Shown: positions 1 through 12,078 of the stretch, piece by piece
How positions within the stretch are numbered: position 1 is the stretch's first letter
Layout: the number at the start of each line of letters is the position of its first letter
From: Coprinopsis marcescibilis
Taxonomy: Eukaryota; Basidiomycota; Agaricomycetes; Agaricales; Psathyrellaceae
DNA length: 30,780 nt
Assembly (NCBI GenBank): GCA_004369085.1
Contig: ML210261.1
Span: forward strand, 2,804-33,583
Direction: 5' to 3'
The notes under the pieces: model-generated
Seen by the model: the letters and a program-made list of their open reading frames with translations, nothing else
Databases searched by the model: none
What the model was told of the DNA's origin: nothing
Made by a program: the position numbers and the translations under genes

Positions 1-528
1 GTAGCAGTACCAACGATAACGGGACAACATCAGCGGGAAAGCCAAGACACCCCTGTCACGCGACGGTCAAGAAGCGCCGCACACATGAAACCCGGTGGAA
101 CGCGGCAAGTCGGAAACGATATGTTTTCAATCTTCGCCCGGCATACCAATCCCCGAGGGTAGCGGATGCCGTAAAAAGCTGTAGTCAGTGCATCCAGATT
201 ACAGAACAGATGCGCAGATATGTCGTGAATGTGATGACAACGGCCCAAGTCTGACAAATCTGGAACGGAGAGTGTTGGAAAGGGAGCCTAGCCGACGGGT
301 GGCAAGAAAGAGAGCTGTGCAAGATTGATGAAGATTTGTGCATATGTCGTGATGGGGTAGACGAAGAAGAGTGTCGTATGTCGCACGAGAGCATGATTAA
401 GCAGATGAATGGTGGTGGGTACAACCTTGCCGAAGGAAAACGTCGTGGCATCCGCACAATAGGGAAGGGTCGGAGCAAGGATAAACGGAAAAAGCCATGT
501 CACCCGATCGAAGAGTGAAGACTCTGGA
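1..528. other. 3' flank of the four-motif zinc protein gene, no gene seen
   Basis: This stretch lies downstream of the stop codon of the minus-strand gene that ends at 529. Several short frames are open on both strands, but none shows a family motif, coding-like codon use or a join to neighbouring exons. The part nearest 529 is probably the 3' UTR of that gene. I see nothing else here. Confidence 0.5.
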
Positions 529-3415
529 TCAGGCGTCCAAGAGGCGGATGACATCGCCCTGGAAGACCACCTGGCCTTTCTCCTTCAACCATGAGACGCA
601 CTTGACAACCTCTGCCGTATCAAAGTCTTCGTGCTTGTCGATGGGCATGGCGGCGTTAAGATATCCAAGCAGAGCAGAGATGGTCATATCGTCCGTCGAT
701 TCGTACGTTGTATGCATGAGATGCTCGATAGAGTTCGCAACAAACTGTCGCCTAATGAAAAACATAAGTAACCATCCCAAAGACAACTGAGATAGATATA
801 CCGTCCGGCCGGCGAATCAAGTTCCGCCATCCCGCGTCTAACCTGAGAGCCAGAATATGACTGAGAGATATGGGCAGGCGGAGCCAACGCCCTCCTCCCT
901 CCTGCGGCGACGGCCTGATATCCGATACGCGAGCTGTACACGACGGGGACATCCTCCTCCCCGTACGCCTCCACCGAATCCGCATCCGCATCCACATCTT
1001 CATCTTCATCGATCCCATGTCCAGATACATCCTCCTCCCAGTTCCTCACGCGCCTCATCACCTGTGTATATCCACCATTGCCGTTCGCCAACGGTCCACC
1101 ATTAGCCACAGAGGCGGACGACGAAGCCGTAGGCGGACGCGAGCTTCCACCAGACCCACCACCATGCACCTCCCTCCCACTTCGCAAGACTTCGGACGAC
1201 CTCCTCGAGCCACCATGGCGCGGGTCGAGCCCATGCGGAGACTCCGCAGTTTGGTAGCCCCTCGGCAAAGTCCTGACTTTGCTGTAATACTGATCAGGCG
1301 GGGGCCGGCGTCCATAACTATCGCGATAAGCCGCAGACGACGAGGAAGGCGCCGGGCCTTGCGAATGCATGTGGCCGTTGCTCGTGCTAGGCCGTTGGTG
1401 ATGGGTCAAGACCCTACCAGACGAATACCCCGAGTGCGAAGAGAGAGGATCGAGGCTCCGCTTGGCTGGGCGACGAGAGTCAACGCCGTTGCTCGGGTTC
1501 TCGATGATCTGCACAGACGCCGAGTCATCTTCCGAGTCCGACGAGTTGCTGCTGTCGCTCAACAGTTCGTCTTCGTCTTCAGGTACAGTCTGGGGATCAG
1601 CTTGCGCACGACGGGCTTTAAGTCGTACGATTTCGTCCATCTTTTGCGCACGACGTTGACTGAGCCACGAACGTTAACAAGGAACCAACGTTCAAGATAA
1701 ACAAGAACTCACTGTCGAGCAACACACTTGTTTCGATGCTGCTGCCACGGGTACGCGCAGAACGAGCTGTCCTGGCGAAGTTGAACCCACTTTTGACAGA
1801 GTTTGCAAAAGACGCGGTTGGGCTCAACCTCACCGATAAGGTGATCCTTCCTCAACGCATCCGCCCTCTGCTCCGCATTCCTCCTGCGAGATTCGTGGAT
1901 AGGGGCAAAGCTGTTCGCATTAAGGTCATGGAAAGGCGGGGAACCCGAAGCAGAGTGTGCGTATCGTTGTTGCTGCTGCTGCTGCTGCTGCTGAAGTTGT
2001 TGTTGTTGCTGTTGCTGTTGTTGGTGCTGCTGGATTCGTTGCTGGTGCTGTTGTTGAAGGGTATGCGCAGGGGTGGTGCCGTTCGAGATTGGCTTTGGTG
2101 AGGCATGGGCCGAAGCAGCGGAACGATGTTGCAGCAAATTGGAGCCGCCGGAGCCAGAGTTGAGGGCAGCGATCTGGGTGCCTGAAGGCGGAGGCGCTCG
2201 TGGGATTTCTTTCGCCATCGACCGACTAACAATAACGCTTGGGGTTAGAACGATGTGAGATTAATGTGTAAGCCAACATACGAAGAGGGTCCGGCGGGGT
2301 TATTCTTGGTACAGCTAGCACGATGATGCAGCCATTTTTGCACGGCCAGGAGGTGGTCGTCAGCCGAGACGCACAACCACTGATCGCAGCGGCCGCACAG
2401 CAGGCGTTCGGCATCGAACTTGCGAATATCAGGGTCTTGCGAAAAGAGGTTGTTTCGTTCTTCCAGGGCATAAGCATTCTTGTTGTTGCTGTGGATAAGC
2501 GATGACCGTTAATGATGGACATTTCAAACATACTCGGAACAACCGACGACAGAGGAAATTATGTCAAGTGACATGACATAAGCGAAGGGTATGTATCATG
2601 GTCCTTGTAAAAAGATGGGGAAAGAAGTACACGGAGGCGAAACAAACAGCACGAGGATGACATACATCTTTTTTGCGAGGCAGCTTTTTCGGTGTGCGTC
2701 CCAGGGTATCGAGCAATAGGTCGAGTTGGGCCGCAGGCGAATCCATTTGTCACAAGACGCACAAAGAACCCGGTAGGGCTCGAACTGGGCAACATAGGGG
2801 TCGGCTCTTAGGTAGTCTATCCTCTCGTCCTCCGTCCGTTTAGCGCGACGTCTCTTTGCGGGAGGGTGGGTCAGAGAATCAGCGTTGTTCTCGGGTGTGT
2901 ATACAACAGTAGCTGCAGCATCGGTTTTACGTTCACGGGACGAAGAGGGAGGTGGACAGCTGAGGATACAGGCCATGGATCAATGAGTCTGAAACATGCA
3001 GACTGCGTGCCGAAGATACACGTACCATGCTGCCCGATGCGTCTCCCACAGCTTGACCGTAAACCCGCCAGACTCGTCGTGGATGCTAACATTCAGGCGA
3101 CATTTTGGACACACGATGTGGCCGTTGTTGTACTCTTCGTGGACGTCGCCGTTGTCTGAGGGCCCCGGTGTAGACCCTGGCTTGTGTTTAGTCTCGGCAT
3201 CATCCGATGGCGGTTCTTTGCGTTTAAGGGGGTTGCTACGACATGGTGAGGCGCTGAATGCGATGCTCTGGCAGAGAAAGCTTACGCTGGAGAGGGCTTA
3301 GGTGTCGTCGGTGGTGGTGAGGTCGAGGGGTTGGAACTGGTAGGGAACTATGAGGAGGAGAGAATAGACAACCATGGAGGACTTACACAGTCTCCTGCTT
3401 AACTTCGTCAGACAT
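529..3415 (-). CDS. Protein with four C-x2-C...W-x2-H-x3-C zinc-binding motifs, polyQ tract and C-terminal winged-helix-like segment
   Basis: Eight exons (3415-3387, 3336-3286, 3235-3026, 2959-2666, 2488-2282, 2225-1713, 1659-802, 751-529) join in phase to 794 residues; all introns are GT...AG. The start MSDEVKQETV is the first ATG of the reading frame. Four copies of one putative zinc-binding unit follow, with metal ligands at about C69/C72/H93/C97, C163/C166/H186/C190, C226/C229/H250/C254 and C404/C407/H427/C431. Each has a Trp three residues before the His, and copies 2-4 share a leader like F-x3-R-V/L-x-C. A basic AKRRRAKR stretch before copy 2 looks like a nuclear signal. After copy 3 come a glutamine tract (about 320-350), a Ser/Pro-rich and acidic region, and a 74-residue folded C-terminus resembling a winged helix. 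Nucleic-acid or chromatin binding is inferred; I know no named family for it. Confidence 0.82.
1962..2056 (-). repeat. CAG/CAA trinucleotide tract coding for polyglutamine
   Basis: On the plus strand this is a run of ctg and ttg triplets; read on the minus strand it gives CAG/CAA codons for Gln, broken by a few His, Leu, Arg and Ile. It lies inside exon 6 of the four-motif zinc protein, between motifs 3 and 4. The mix of CAG and CAA suggests an old, partly stabilised repeat that may vary in length between strains. Confidence 0.9.
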
Positions 3416-6400
3416 TCAGACGTGGGCAGGGGATGTAATGGATTTGGTGGAGGGGCTGGGGTGAGAAGAAAGATGTAAGCGAACAAGGTGAGGGTGCTTT
3501 AGTAGCGGAAGACCGGTTAGACTGGTAGGCCATGGCGGGTACATATGTAAATACGCAAAAAATAACGAAGAAAGAAGTCAACTGCAGCTGTGCAAATCAA
3601 TCCATTGCCAAAACATATTCCGTGGGAACTGCGTGCCCAATCAGGAGTGGATCTGATGGCGTGCCGAACCCCGATGAATCTGCCCAGATCGGAGGGTCAA
3701 TTCGAAACGACGTCCTGCGCTTTCTTCGTTTATTTCGGGCATGTAACAAATGAGGGAAGTAGTTACCTCCGCCCAATGACCCCCTCTTACTTTGCCTAAA
3801 CTCGGCCTGACATCCCCGTTTCTACAGGATCCGAAACCTCGAATTTGTCTATCCGATTTATATTTCTGTCCTTACGTTTTCCTGTTTCTTGAGGCGCTGT
3901 TCTGTTTTCCGTATTCTTTGATTGATTCTCCGATCCGTCGACGTCCATCCAGCAGAGTCATTCCTCCCTCCTTGCAGATAACATACCGTTGTTATACAAC
4001 TAACACCAACTCTGGACTTGAATGATACAACAAATGTGTTCATCGAACAGCGGACACCATTGTGGATAAGTATCACTTAACCGTGCTCCTATATCAAAAA
4101 TCTAATTTTATCTCTCTTCCTTCCTGTTTACATACATGATAAACACCGCAATTTCCAGACAGAGAAATTTGACGACACACCATCAACGCGTGTTGCCACC
4201 CAGATGTCTTTCTTGGTTCTTGGGCTGGCGAGGCCGTCTCCTAATGGAAGTCAATTTACCTACTTACCTCAAACCCGCACCACTTAACTGACACGCTCCT
4301 TCTTTTTACTCGAGCAGGCCATATGTCTGTCGATGGACGGACCCTGCTTGTCGGATCACACCACTTTCAGCACTGGCGTAGACCAAAGAAGAAATATACC
4401 ATCTTCCATTTATTTTCTCCTCCCCGAATCGATCTTCGCTCCTCGACAAGAGGCCTCGATCGGTGCTGACATCAAGGAGAGAAAGGAAAAGTGCGACTCG
4501 AACGCACATCATCCAGGTTGGTGGATCTCTTCCTCTCCAGTCCACTCTCGACATCGGATTTCCAGATTCATTTTCATTGCATTCTGTTCGACAGAAGAAG
4601 CCACGATCGAACTACTAACATGTAACCACTGTCCTCACCCCAACGTCCACTCTGCCCTAGTGTTCCTCGCCTTACTCTAGCACGACCCAGTGCCAACACT
4701 TTGGCGAGGACAGAGCACTCCCTACCTAGATCATCCAGCGAAACCAGAAATCCATTTAACGCAAGGAGAATTCTTAACCCTTGGGAAGCGCAGCAAGAAG
4801 CCTTGGCAACAACTAGAAAAAAGGCAATACTACGCTCATTCTTGAAGAATCGACCTCACCCCAAAGTTTCTACGCCACAATTCCCGAGGATCTAAGCCCC
4901 TCCTCCGAGAAAATAAGATAATCCATATATCAAGAATGGCTCTGGATCAAAGAGTCATTAGCCGTGGTCGACGTATGGTTGGCTGACACGGTGCACGCCC
5001 CATACGTATGTGATGTCTTTGCTAAATGACTACCTACTAGTTCACATTCGTCACACCTATAACCATTAGCTGATCTAACTCAGCAACCTTACTGCCTTTC
5101 CGAAACAGAGCCATGACGTTCGTCGCACTGCCCTTCATTCTCGTGGTGCATCCATCGGTTTTCTCGGCATCTGCATCGAACGACACGAACCTAAAACTTC
5201 AGGACACACCCGTGACAGACAATGCATACAGCGGCTCTACAGCCCCATGTCAGGCGAATCGCGCCGCATCGATCCATTTCGGGAACATCAACTGCCCTTT
5301 CGAGCCTCGGTCTCGGAAACAAGCTAGAAACTTCCATGTTAGACATCTGACATGCGCGAGTCGATCGTCGCCTTCATTTTGGGGCTTCAAAGACCCCCTT
5401 TTCAAGTTTCCCCTCCAATTCCCATTCCCATCTCTATTTTCTAGTTCTATATTTCTATTCCTAATCCTAGTTCCCTTTCTGGCGAGGGCTATGTCGGTGG
5501 CCCACCCGTTACTTCAAACAAAACGCAAGGGCCAGTGATACATATCAAAGAAAGCGGTAGCTTTAACCCTCAGCACCTGCCCTCACGTACTTACGTTTGT
5601 AGGTATGTAGGGGTTCACGCTCACTGCGCATCCTTCCGTAAACCAAGCGACCGGCTAGCCCATTATGTCTCATCCGACTCGACATAAAAATGCTTACCAT
5701 TTCGGACAAATACTTTCCACAGAATCAAGCGGCACAAAGTTCCCGGATAACGCGTCGACACTCATCCGATTTAACATATCATTGCTGACCACACTGGGTA
5801 CCCTACCAATTCACATGCTCAACAGAGACGCCACCCACATCACTAAGCAACACCTGGTCATCCATCTATCTATTTTATCTATGTATCCATTATACAGTCA
5901 TACCATCGGGTAATGATTCGATCACTCACAACGGGCACGTCCTGGTTGTTCTCTGTCAGTCCATAAGACAATAGAAACCCACCTTTCTTCCCTCGTCTTC
6001 CCCGGGTCGGCCGATGACATGATAATCCCATATTCCAAAACGGGATGTGGAAGCCCGACTCCCCCGCTTCCTTTCCCGCCTCCAAATTCTACACCTGCAC
6101 TTGAGGTAGGTTACCACCTCCACATGTAAGCACCTCGCGAGAACCTCAAAATCCCTAGTTGCCTCATCACCCCTGCGTAAATACCCAACCTCAATGGACC
6201 AAAAAGCGGCAGCTCGGAGCCTTCTTCGGGTAACGCGGCTGAGTGCTGCGCCGTGCGCGTCAAACATCCAATCACTTCCCAATCCAACACGGTAACCAGT
6301 TACCACACCCAATTATGCTATGTCCCATCCCCCCATCCCCTACCCCATTCGGATAATGCTCGCCAAGCCCTTGACGTGCGCTGCGCATCGCCTGCGGCGG

Positions 6401-6970
6401 TTAGCGATTGCCTAGCATTCCGTCCCAGGTTCTCACATGGATGATGTATGTCAAGAATTTGCTATGTTGAGCCTTGATCTCTCTGATCTTTCCGACCGTA
6501 CGTATGTCGACTGTAGTAAGCTGTGGGCGTTTCGGTATGGGTACAACGGTCCCGCAAGTATTGCAGTGGGGGTGGCTGTGCAGTGGGCTAACCCCTGATA
6601 TCGATAGCGCTTCCAAATGTATTGGTATGGTATCAATAATCATACCATTTACAGATCTACTTTTGAATACTGTATGGGAGAACGTTGGTAATAACATAGA
6701 TAAGGCATAATGCAACAGGACTGACTGATCATCGAATTCGCAGAAATTGCGCGTCAACAAAGTTACAAACGCATCTTGTGTCGTTTCATTACGCCGAGTT
6801 TGCCGCCACTCGGTTCGAGGTTCCTAGTCGGTCTCACACTGCTACTTCTCCCCATGAACCAATTATCCTTGTGAAATGAGGTTTGAGCAGCTCAGGTTCC
6901 GAACTCTACGCCTCAGCTATGTATACTAACTGGACAGGAACGGTACCCCAGAGACAAACCCAAGTTCAAC
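3416..6970. other. Long intergenic stretch, no supportable gene
   Basis: The first few hundred bases are the promoter side of the minus-strand gene that starts at 3415. The remainder has only short frames on both strands. The longest, 5113-5538 plus (141 codons), begins with a hydrophobic stretch but has low-complexity Phe/Ser/Pro content and no recognisable domain. A perfect tRNA-like T-arm lies on the minus strand near 4484-4500, but no full tRNA could be folded around it. A short inverted repeat (TGGTATG...CATACCA) occurs near 6620-6650. Confidence 0.45.
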
Positions 6971-6974
6971 GATA

Positions 6975-7001
6975 AGCCCAGCCAGCCCAGCCAACCCAGC
7001 C
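6975..7001. repeat. Short tandem repeat, 9-bp unit, three copies
   Basis: Three adjoining copies of the unit AGCCCAGCC, with one substitution in the third (AACCCAGCC). No open frame that looks like a real gene crosses it, so it is a plain intergenic microrepeat. Confidence 0.8.
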
Positions 7002-10000
7002 ATCCCCGCGCTCAAAGGAAGCTCAAGTGTCAAGTTACGATACCTAATAATACGAAAGACATAGAACAACGTCCCTTGAGTCAGGAACATCATTGGCCTA
7101 AGCGCCCTTCGATCTCCTCGGTGATCCTTTCGACATTAATTCCATTGCCAATCAGCACTACCCAAGGGCCCATGCTTGTCGACTATCGTGTTGAATTGGT
7201 CCTCAACCACTCTCGAGATGAGACTCGACGTCAATATACCCTTTATGGCATGGACATCTTCAAACATCCTGCACGGCCAACGGACCATCTACCGAGGCTC
7301 GTGCAAGTCATACTGAACTACCACGCCTCCGAGTCTAAGTTCACATACATATCATCGGTGTATATAACTTCGGAGACCCAATTAAACCTTCTCTCTCATA
7401 ATTAGTCCTATCCCTTGAAACATATAACACACGGCCCAATCACCCGAGGCAAACATCGTCAACATGACACAGCATCGGCTCTCCAGGGGTCTCGAGGGCT
7501 CCAACGTGTGTGTAACCGAGGCAGGACAAGACACACCGGGATAGCTTCATTATTTCGCCCCTATATGCGATGTAAGCTCCTGTCCGTACATGTAAACGGT
7601 CACAACAAGCATGCGGCTGACCTACTTCTCCTTCGCCGAGGGTTCCGAACACTGTTTTATCGGTTTCTTTCGAAAGATGTCACAATATACATGACGTGAC
7701 TACACAAACACTGCACACACTGCCAACCCTTCTCGAAAACCAAAACAACCTACATTCTACTTGACCTTTCTCCTTTCGCTACTCGATCAAGCGGCAGACT
7801 TCTAAAAAGACCGAATGCCGACCCAGGACAATTTGCACGCTAAGGAAAGCCACATGCGAACAAAGGACCCTCAACGCTCGACACCCCGGTGAACACGAAC
7901 GTGTCCGGGAAATCCTGCCAACTCTACTGCCTCCGCGGATCACCAAAGAAGGGGTCCAACTGTCAACGGTCTCTGCCCTCATGACACTACGGCTCCGGCT
8001 TCCCCACTCCAATTCCGCTTCGAGGCGGCTTCTTCTACTTCGACGCCCAACTGTCCCTATCCACCGTAAGACAAGTAGCTGCTCGCACCCACTTGACTCT
8101 GATGATATGCGGAGTCAAGAGTATTCAAAGCAATCTCAGCTACTCGCATACTCGGTAACAATCAGCGCCAGAGGAAGACGTCCGCTTCTACGAATTCCGG
8201 ACAAGGTTTTAATTAATAAAGTAACAAAGGAAGCAAGCGGAAGGCGGAAAGTCATTCTTGGTCTATTTGAGTAAGCGGAGAACGACATTGCGACTAGTGA
8301 TTAATCAATCGACACATAACCAGGAGGTCGTTCTTCCGGACAACGGGCCCATCTGGCGGCCATTTCTCCAGAGTCCACGCAACGCTGGACTCGAGCAGCA
8401 AAAAATACATTCTCGAAGCTTTAATTCATTCCACAGGACTGTTTGGGACAAAAGTCCGACCACACGACCCAGTCTGAGGAGAGGCCGCTCTGCCATAACC
8501 AGATCAAGGCAAGTAGTCTAACATCTATCTATCCGCCGCACTTTCGATCAGACCGATTCTCATTCCGAGAAGCTCGACCAATTAGCACGACTGCGTCCTC
8601 CAGGTTTGGAGCCCTTTGTCAGCCATAGTCGCAATGCAGAACCGAGAGGCCGGACATCACAGGAAGCCAATCCAGCCTTGAATAGTGGATTAGACAGGGA
8701 GGCTCAACAGATTCCCGACTAACTGACACTGACGCCAGCCAGCCACCACAGCGCTGATCAGATCATTGCTATCACTGTCTTCCAGAAGGGACTCTTTGAA
8801 ACAGATGGTCCGGCGTATTGGCGTAGTAAAATACTGCGCCAATGTCGATTAATTGGAATGAAGGGGGACGGAACTCGATGAGGCTCCCCTCCACGCTCCT
8901 GAATCGACATTTGACACGACACACGTAGGACCCGCCACTAGTGCATACTCGGAAGAAGGGACAGCCTTCCGAAAGAATGAAGCGCCGTTTGTTCCTCATG
9001 TTCTCGCCAACAAAAAGCCCCACCCGATTCTGATTCTTGACAGAATCTACTGGGGCACTCATCGGGTTTAGTAAGCTAGTGTTTCCCCAGAGAAGAATAT
9101 GCGATTCTTATCTAGGAGGACCCGCGCGGGATGAAATGAGGAAGGAAGGAATATCATTATCAATGCAATACATAACCAAGTCGCCCGGGTACCCGATACC
9201 CATACTACGAGGATTATTAGTCAAACATAACTCAGAAGCGCAAGCTTAAGCAACGTCACAACCGTTATTTCGCTCGATGGGCGGGTAACTGGAGAACTTC
9301 ATTAAAAGACAGATCGGAAGTTTAGAAACAAGTCAGCGGGAGAATATCGTCTAGATGACCTGTTCCTACCTGTAAGGGGAAAACAAGAATGTAGAGGTTG
9401 GACCAGGGAGTTCCCCTGTATAAAAGAAGGCGGAGAAGACTCGCGAATCGTGGCATCGTCAGGTGAGGAGGGGATAGTGTGTCAACAGAACAATTCATGT
9501 GGTCACTGGTAATACACCTAGCACTCGAGTGACGGTTCTTCGCTCTACGTATATGGGTCTGTGATCAGGCGGCAAGACCGGAAGAGAAGGGGCGATGTTC
9601 ACGGGAACCTTATCGGCACAGGTGCATAATTGCAAGTGGAGACTGAAACTCAAGCGCGCAGCCCGAGTTTAGTGAAAGCGTAGAGAAGGAAAGACAGGAT
9701 AGGAGAATAGCAGAAGGAAACATAAGGGTATGTCAATTCTAACTCTAAGGGACAGGCCGAATGAAAGAGTAAGGATATGATAGGTCTTCGGGACTCCTTA
9801 GTCCTTCTGACTGCACCACAGAGACAGGTTCTTTTCCATCCTCGTTCGAGTTTCTGGGGTCGACCTGCATCCATGCTTCGGCAGAATCGGCACCCCATCC
9901 GCTTGAAGCTTATAGTAAGCCAGAGCACTGAATGCGGCCAGGCACCCACTACATTGGTCTGCGGGAACAGAAATCAGATGCACCACATGGTCACCTGCTC

Positions 10001-12078
10001 CTCGAGAACGTGTTTGCCGACAATGAAACTCAGCGAAGCGAGGGCAACTCTGGGGCTTAGCAATCACATCGTCGGAAATCTCTAAGGATGCAACGGCATA
10101 CCGCCTGCAAGCTCCAAGTCCCTGTATATCCAAACTAGGCGGCGTGCGCCTGTGAGATGTGTCAACCTGGTGGCCTTACAAGTGAGGAGATGGCAATGAT
10201 CTGATTCAGAATGCATCCGTTCCGATAGAGGAGACGGTCCAATCTCTCAGGTACACCCAGATATCCGATTAGGAAGCCTATTCTCCCGGTCCTATCACAA
10301 AGGGAATGGCTACATCGTCGGAAAGGTTCCACTGGCCCTAAATCCTCGGGAGAGCTGGCAACATACCATCTTGTTGGTAAGTTAATGGGCAGGATTTCTG
10401 TATTAGGAAGATGGATTTATACATTTCCCTCACCGTTTAAATGGATAATGATGCCGATGCGTCGTCTGGGGTTACCTGGTATCCTGCTATTTGCATGGAC
10501 AGGATGAACTGGAAAAGTTACAGCTTCTGCGGCTGAGCTGACGTAAATTCCTTTCGTCTACATAGTTCTCTTTCTGGTCTCGAAAGAAAAGAAAAAAAGA
10601 AATAGGAGGCACATCGAAATTGACGAAGACGTTGTCTCCATCACGGCTGCTGATGCCGCGCACGGCACAGGCTTGTCGCGCGTCGGCATGGACTGCGTGG
10701 CCGAGAGTGAAGTTCGGAGGAACGGCACTGGTCAGTGGTAGGGACATCAGGCTTTCTCCTCGACTGCCACCTTGCCTGCCTGGTGTTAAATCATTCGCTT
10801 CGTCTTTCAACGACCAACCACTGGCAGGAGCCAAATTCAAGTGATTTGTCTTATACTTTTTGAACTGAGTTTGACATACCGCTCCGCCCCCGACTTTCCT
10901 AAACCAGGCTTCCAAGCCTCCCCCCTACTTCGTCAAGGTTCAGCCTTTTACCCTCGTTTAAAACGGCAAAGTCTACCATTCTTCCAGGTGGCATTGAATG
11001 CCTCTGATTCGCTGCCTTGCACATGTCGCCAACTCAACGAGAAGTACCCGGGACGACAGATCGGGTCCAACGCACCATTTGAAGAGTCGAGAGGTTGCTT
11101 TCAACTTGTAGACTCTGAAACTTAAAGTCCCGAAGTTTCCTGACGTTCGTGTTTTCCAAGCTCCAGAATCCAGAAGAAACCAAAGAATCATGGGTAGGTC
11201 ATCAGACGGCGCCAGGCGCCGGAACCCCAGGCTTGGTAGACCACGTGAGAGTCGGCCTGACGTGCAGCTTTCGAACGAGGCGGTACTGTACATACTTATA
11301 CGGTGCTGCGTACTGCGGATTATCACGTTATGATTGGCATGCACTTAATGCTTCACGTCATGAAATACAGGGCATGAAGGCGAGCAAATACAAGTGCCTC
11401 CAAACTTCAAAGGTCATTTTATCTGGCGGTGTAGTGGTACGCCTTGCACAAGAGTGAGTATACTGTTCGTCGTTCAATCGTAAGCTGACACTTTGCCGGC
11501 TCTCCACAGCCTCGACCAACAAAGCTCATGTATCCTGTAATACACTGGGTAGAGTAGTACTTCAATCTCGTCCACTGCCAAGTGACTAACGTGGGCTAAT
11601 TTATTTATCCACATTATACAGCATGTCGATCAACGCGGCTGCGTTTTCTACGTATTGTATATGGCTTCGTCACAGGCTCCCTGCCCATTCAAAGCGCAGG
11701 TTTCCCCGATCTCCTTCAAACAACTTCTTCCGTATGCAGAAGATTGGTCTCGAGGCAAATAGTGAACCCGTGATTGGATTTTGGGTTATAAAGCCGGTCG
11801 CACTGAGATTCGAAGGTCAGTATCCATCACCCTCTGCACTGATCTCCTAAATTTGTACTAATTAAACGGTCGACAAGAGAGTACTGGCATGGGCTGTTTG
11901 CTTCTTTTATTCGGTGCCGCTCGGTAACGAGCACATGTGGAGCATCATACGAAGAATAAAGTATTGATTATGCGTAGGCGCCCACACCGAGGTTGCTGCT
12001 TCCGAATCTATTTTGGACTGCTCGCTGTAACTTAGCTGCGAATACAGTGAGGCTGGGGTTCGATGGAGCCGCAAGCTA
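7002..12078. other. Long intergenic stretch with scattered splice-like and codon-biased fragments
   Basis: No complete gene could be assembled. Two fragments stand out weakly. On the minus strand, 10487-10747 is an 86-codon frame with strong C-ending codon bias in its middle. On the plus strand, 11149-11755 has a frame that continues through a textbook GTGAGT...CCACAG intron (11454-11509) and perhaps a second intron (11530-11621). Neither has a known motif. Transposase, integrase and reverse transcriptase motifs were looked for by eye and not seen. The stretch may hold decayed genes or repeats. Confidence 0.4.

Noticed and set aside
870..1700. Long open plus-strand frame of 276 codons
   Set aside because: It is antisense to exon 7 of the four-motif zinc protein, is very Arg-rich without a domain, and reflects the codon bias of the real strand.
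4470..4580. Possible minus-strand tRNA
   Set aside because: The T-arm (GTGCG TTCGAGT CGCAC) is perfect, but the acceptor stem pairs only partly, the variable loop would be about two bases, and no normal D-arm or anticodon arm could be drawn. At most a tRNA-derived remnant.
5113..5538. Open plus-strand frame of 141 codons with a hydrophobic start
   Set aside because: Composition is low-complexity (Phe/Ser/Pro), codon use is not like the neighbouring genes, and no domain or cysteine pattern of a secreted protein is seen.
8772..9062. Minus-strand frame of 96 codons starting MSAPVDSVKNQN
   Set aside because: No motif, no plausible splice partners on either side, and mixed codon use; treated as chance.
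10487..10747. Minus-strand frame of 86 codons starting MSLPLTSAVPP
   Set aside because: The middle has coding-like C-ending codons, but the end is Ser/Cys low complexity, no upstream exon fits and no family is recognised. Kept only as a note on the gene-poor stretch.
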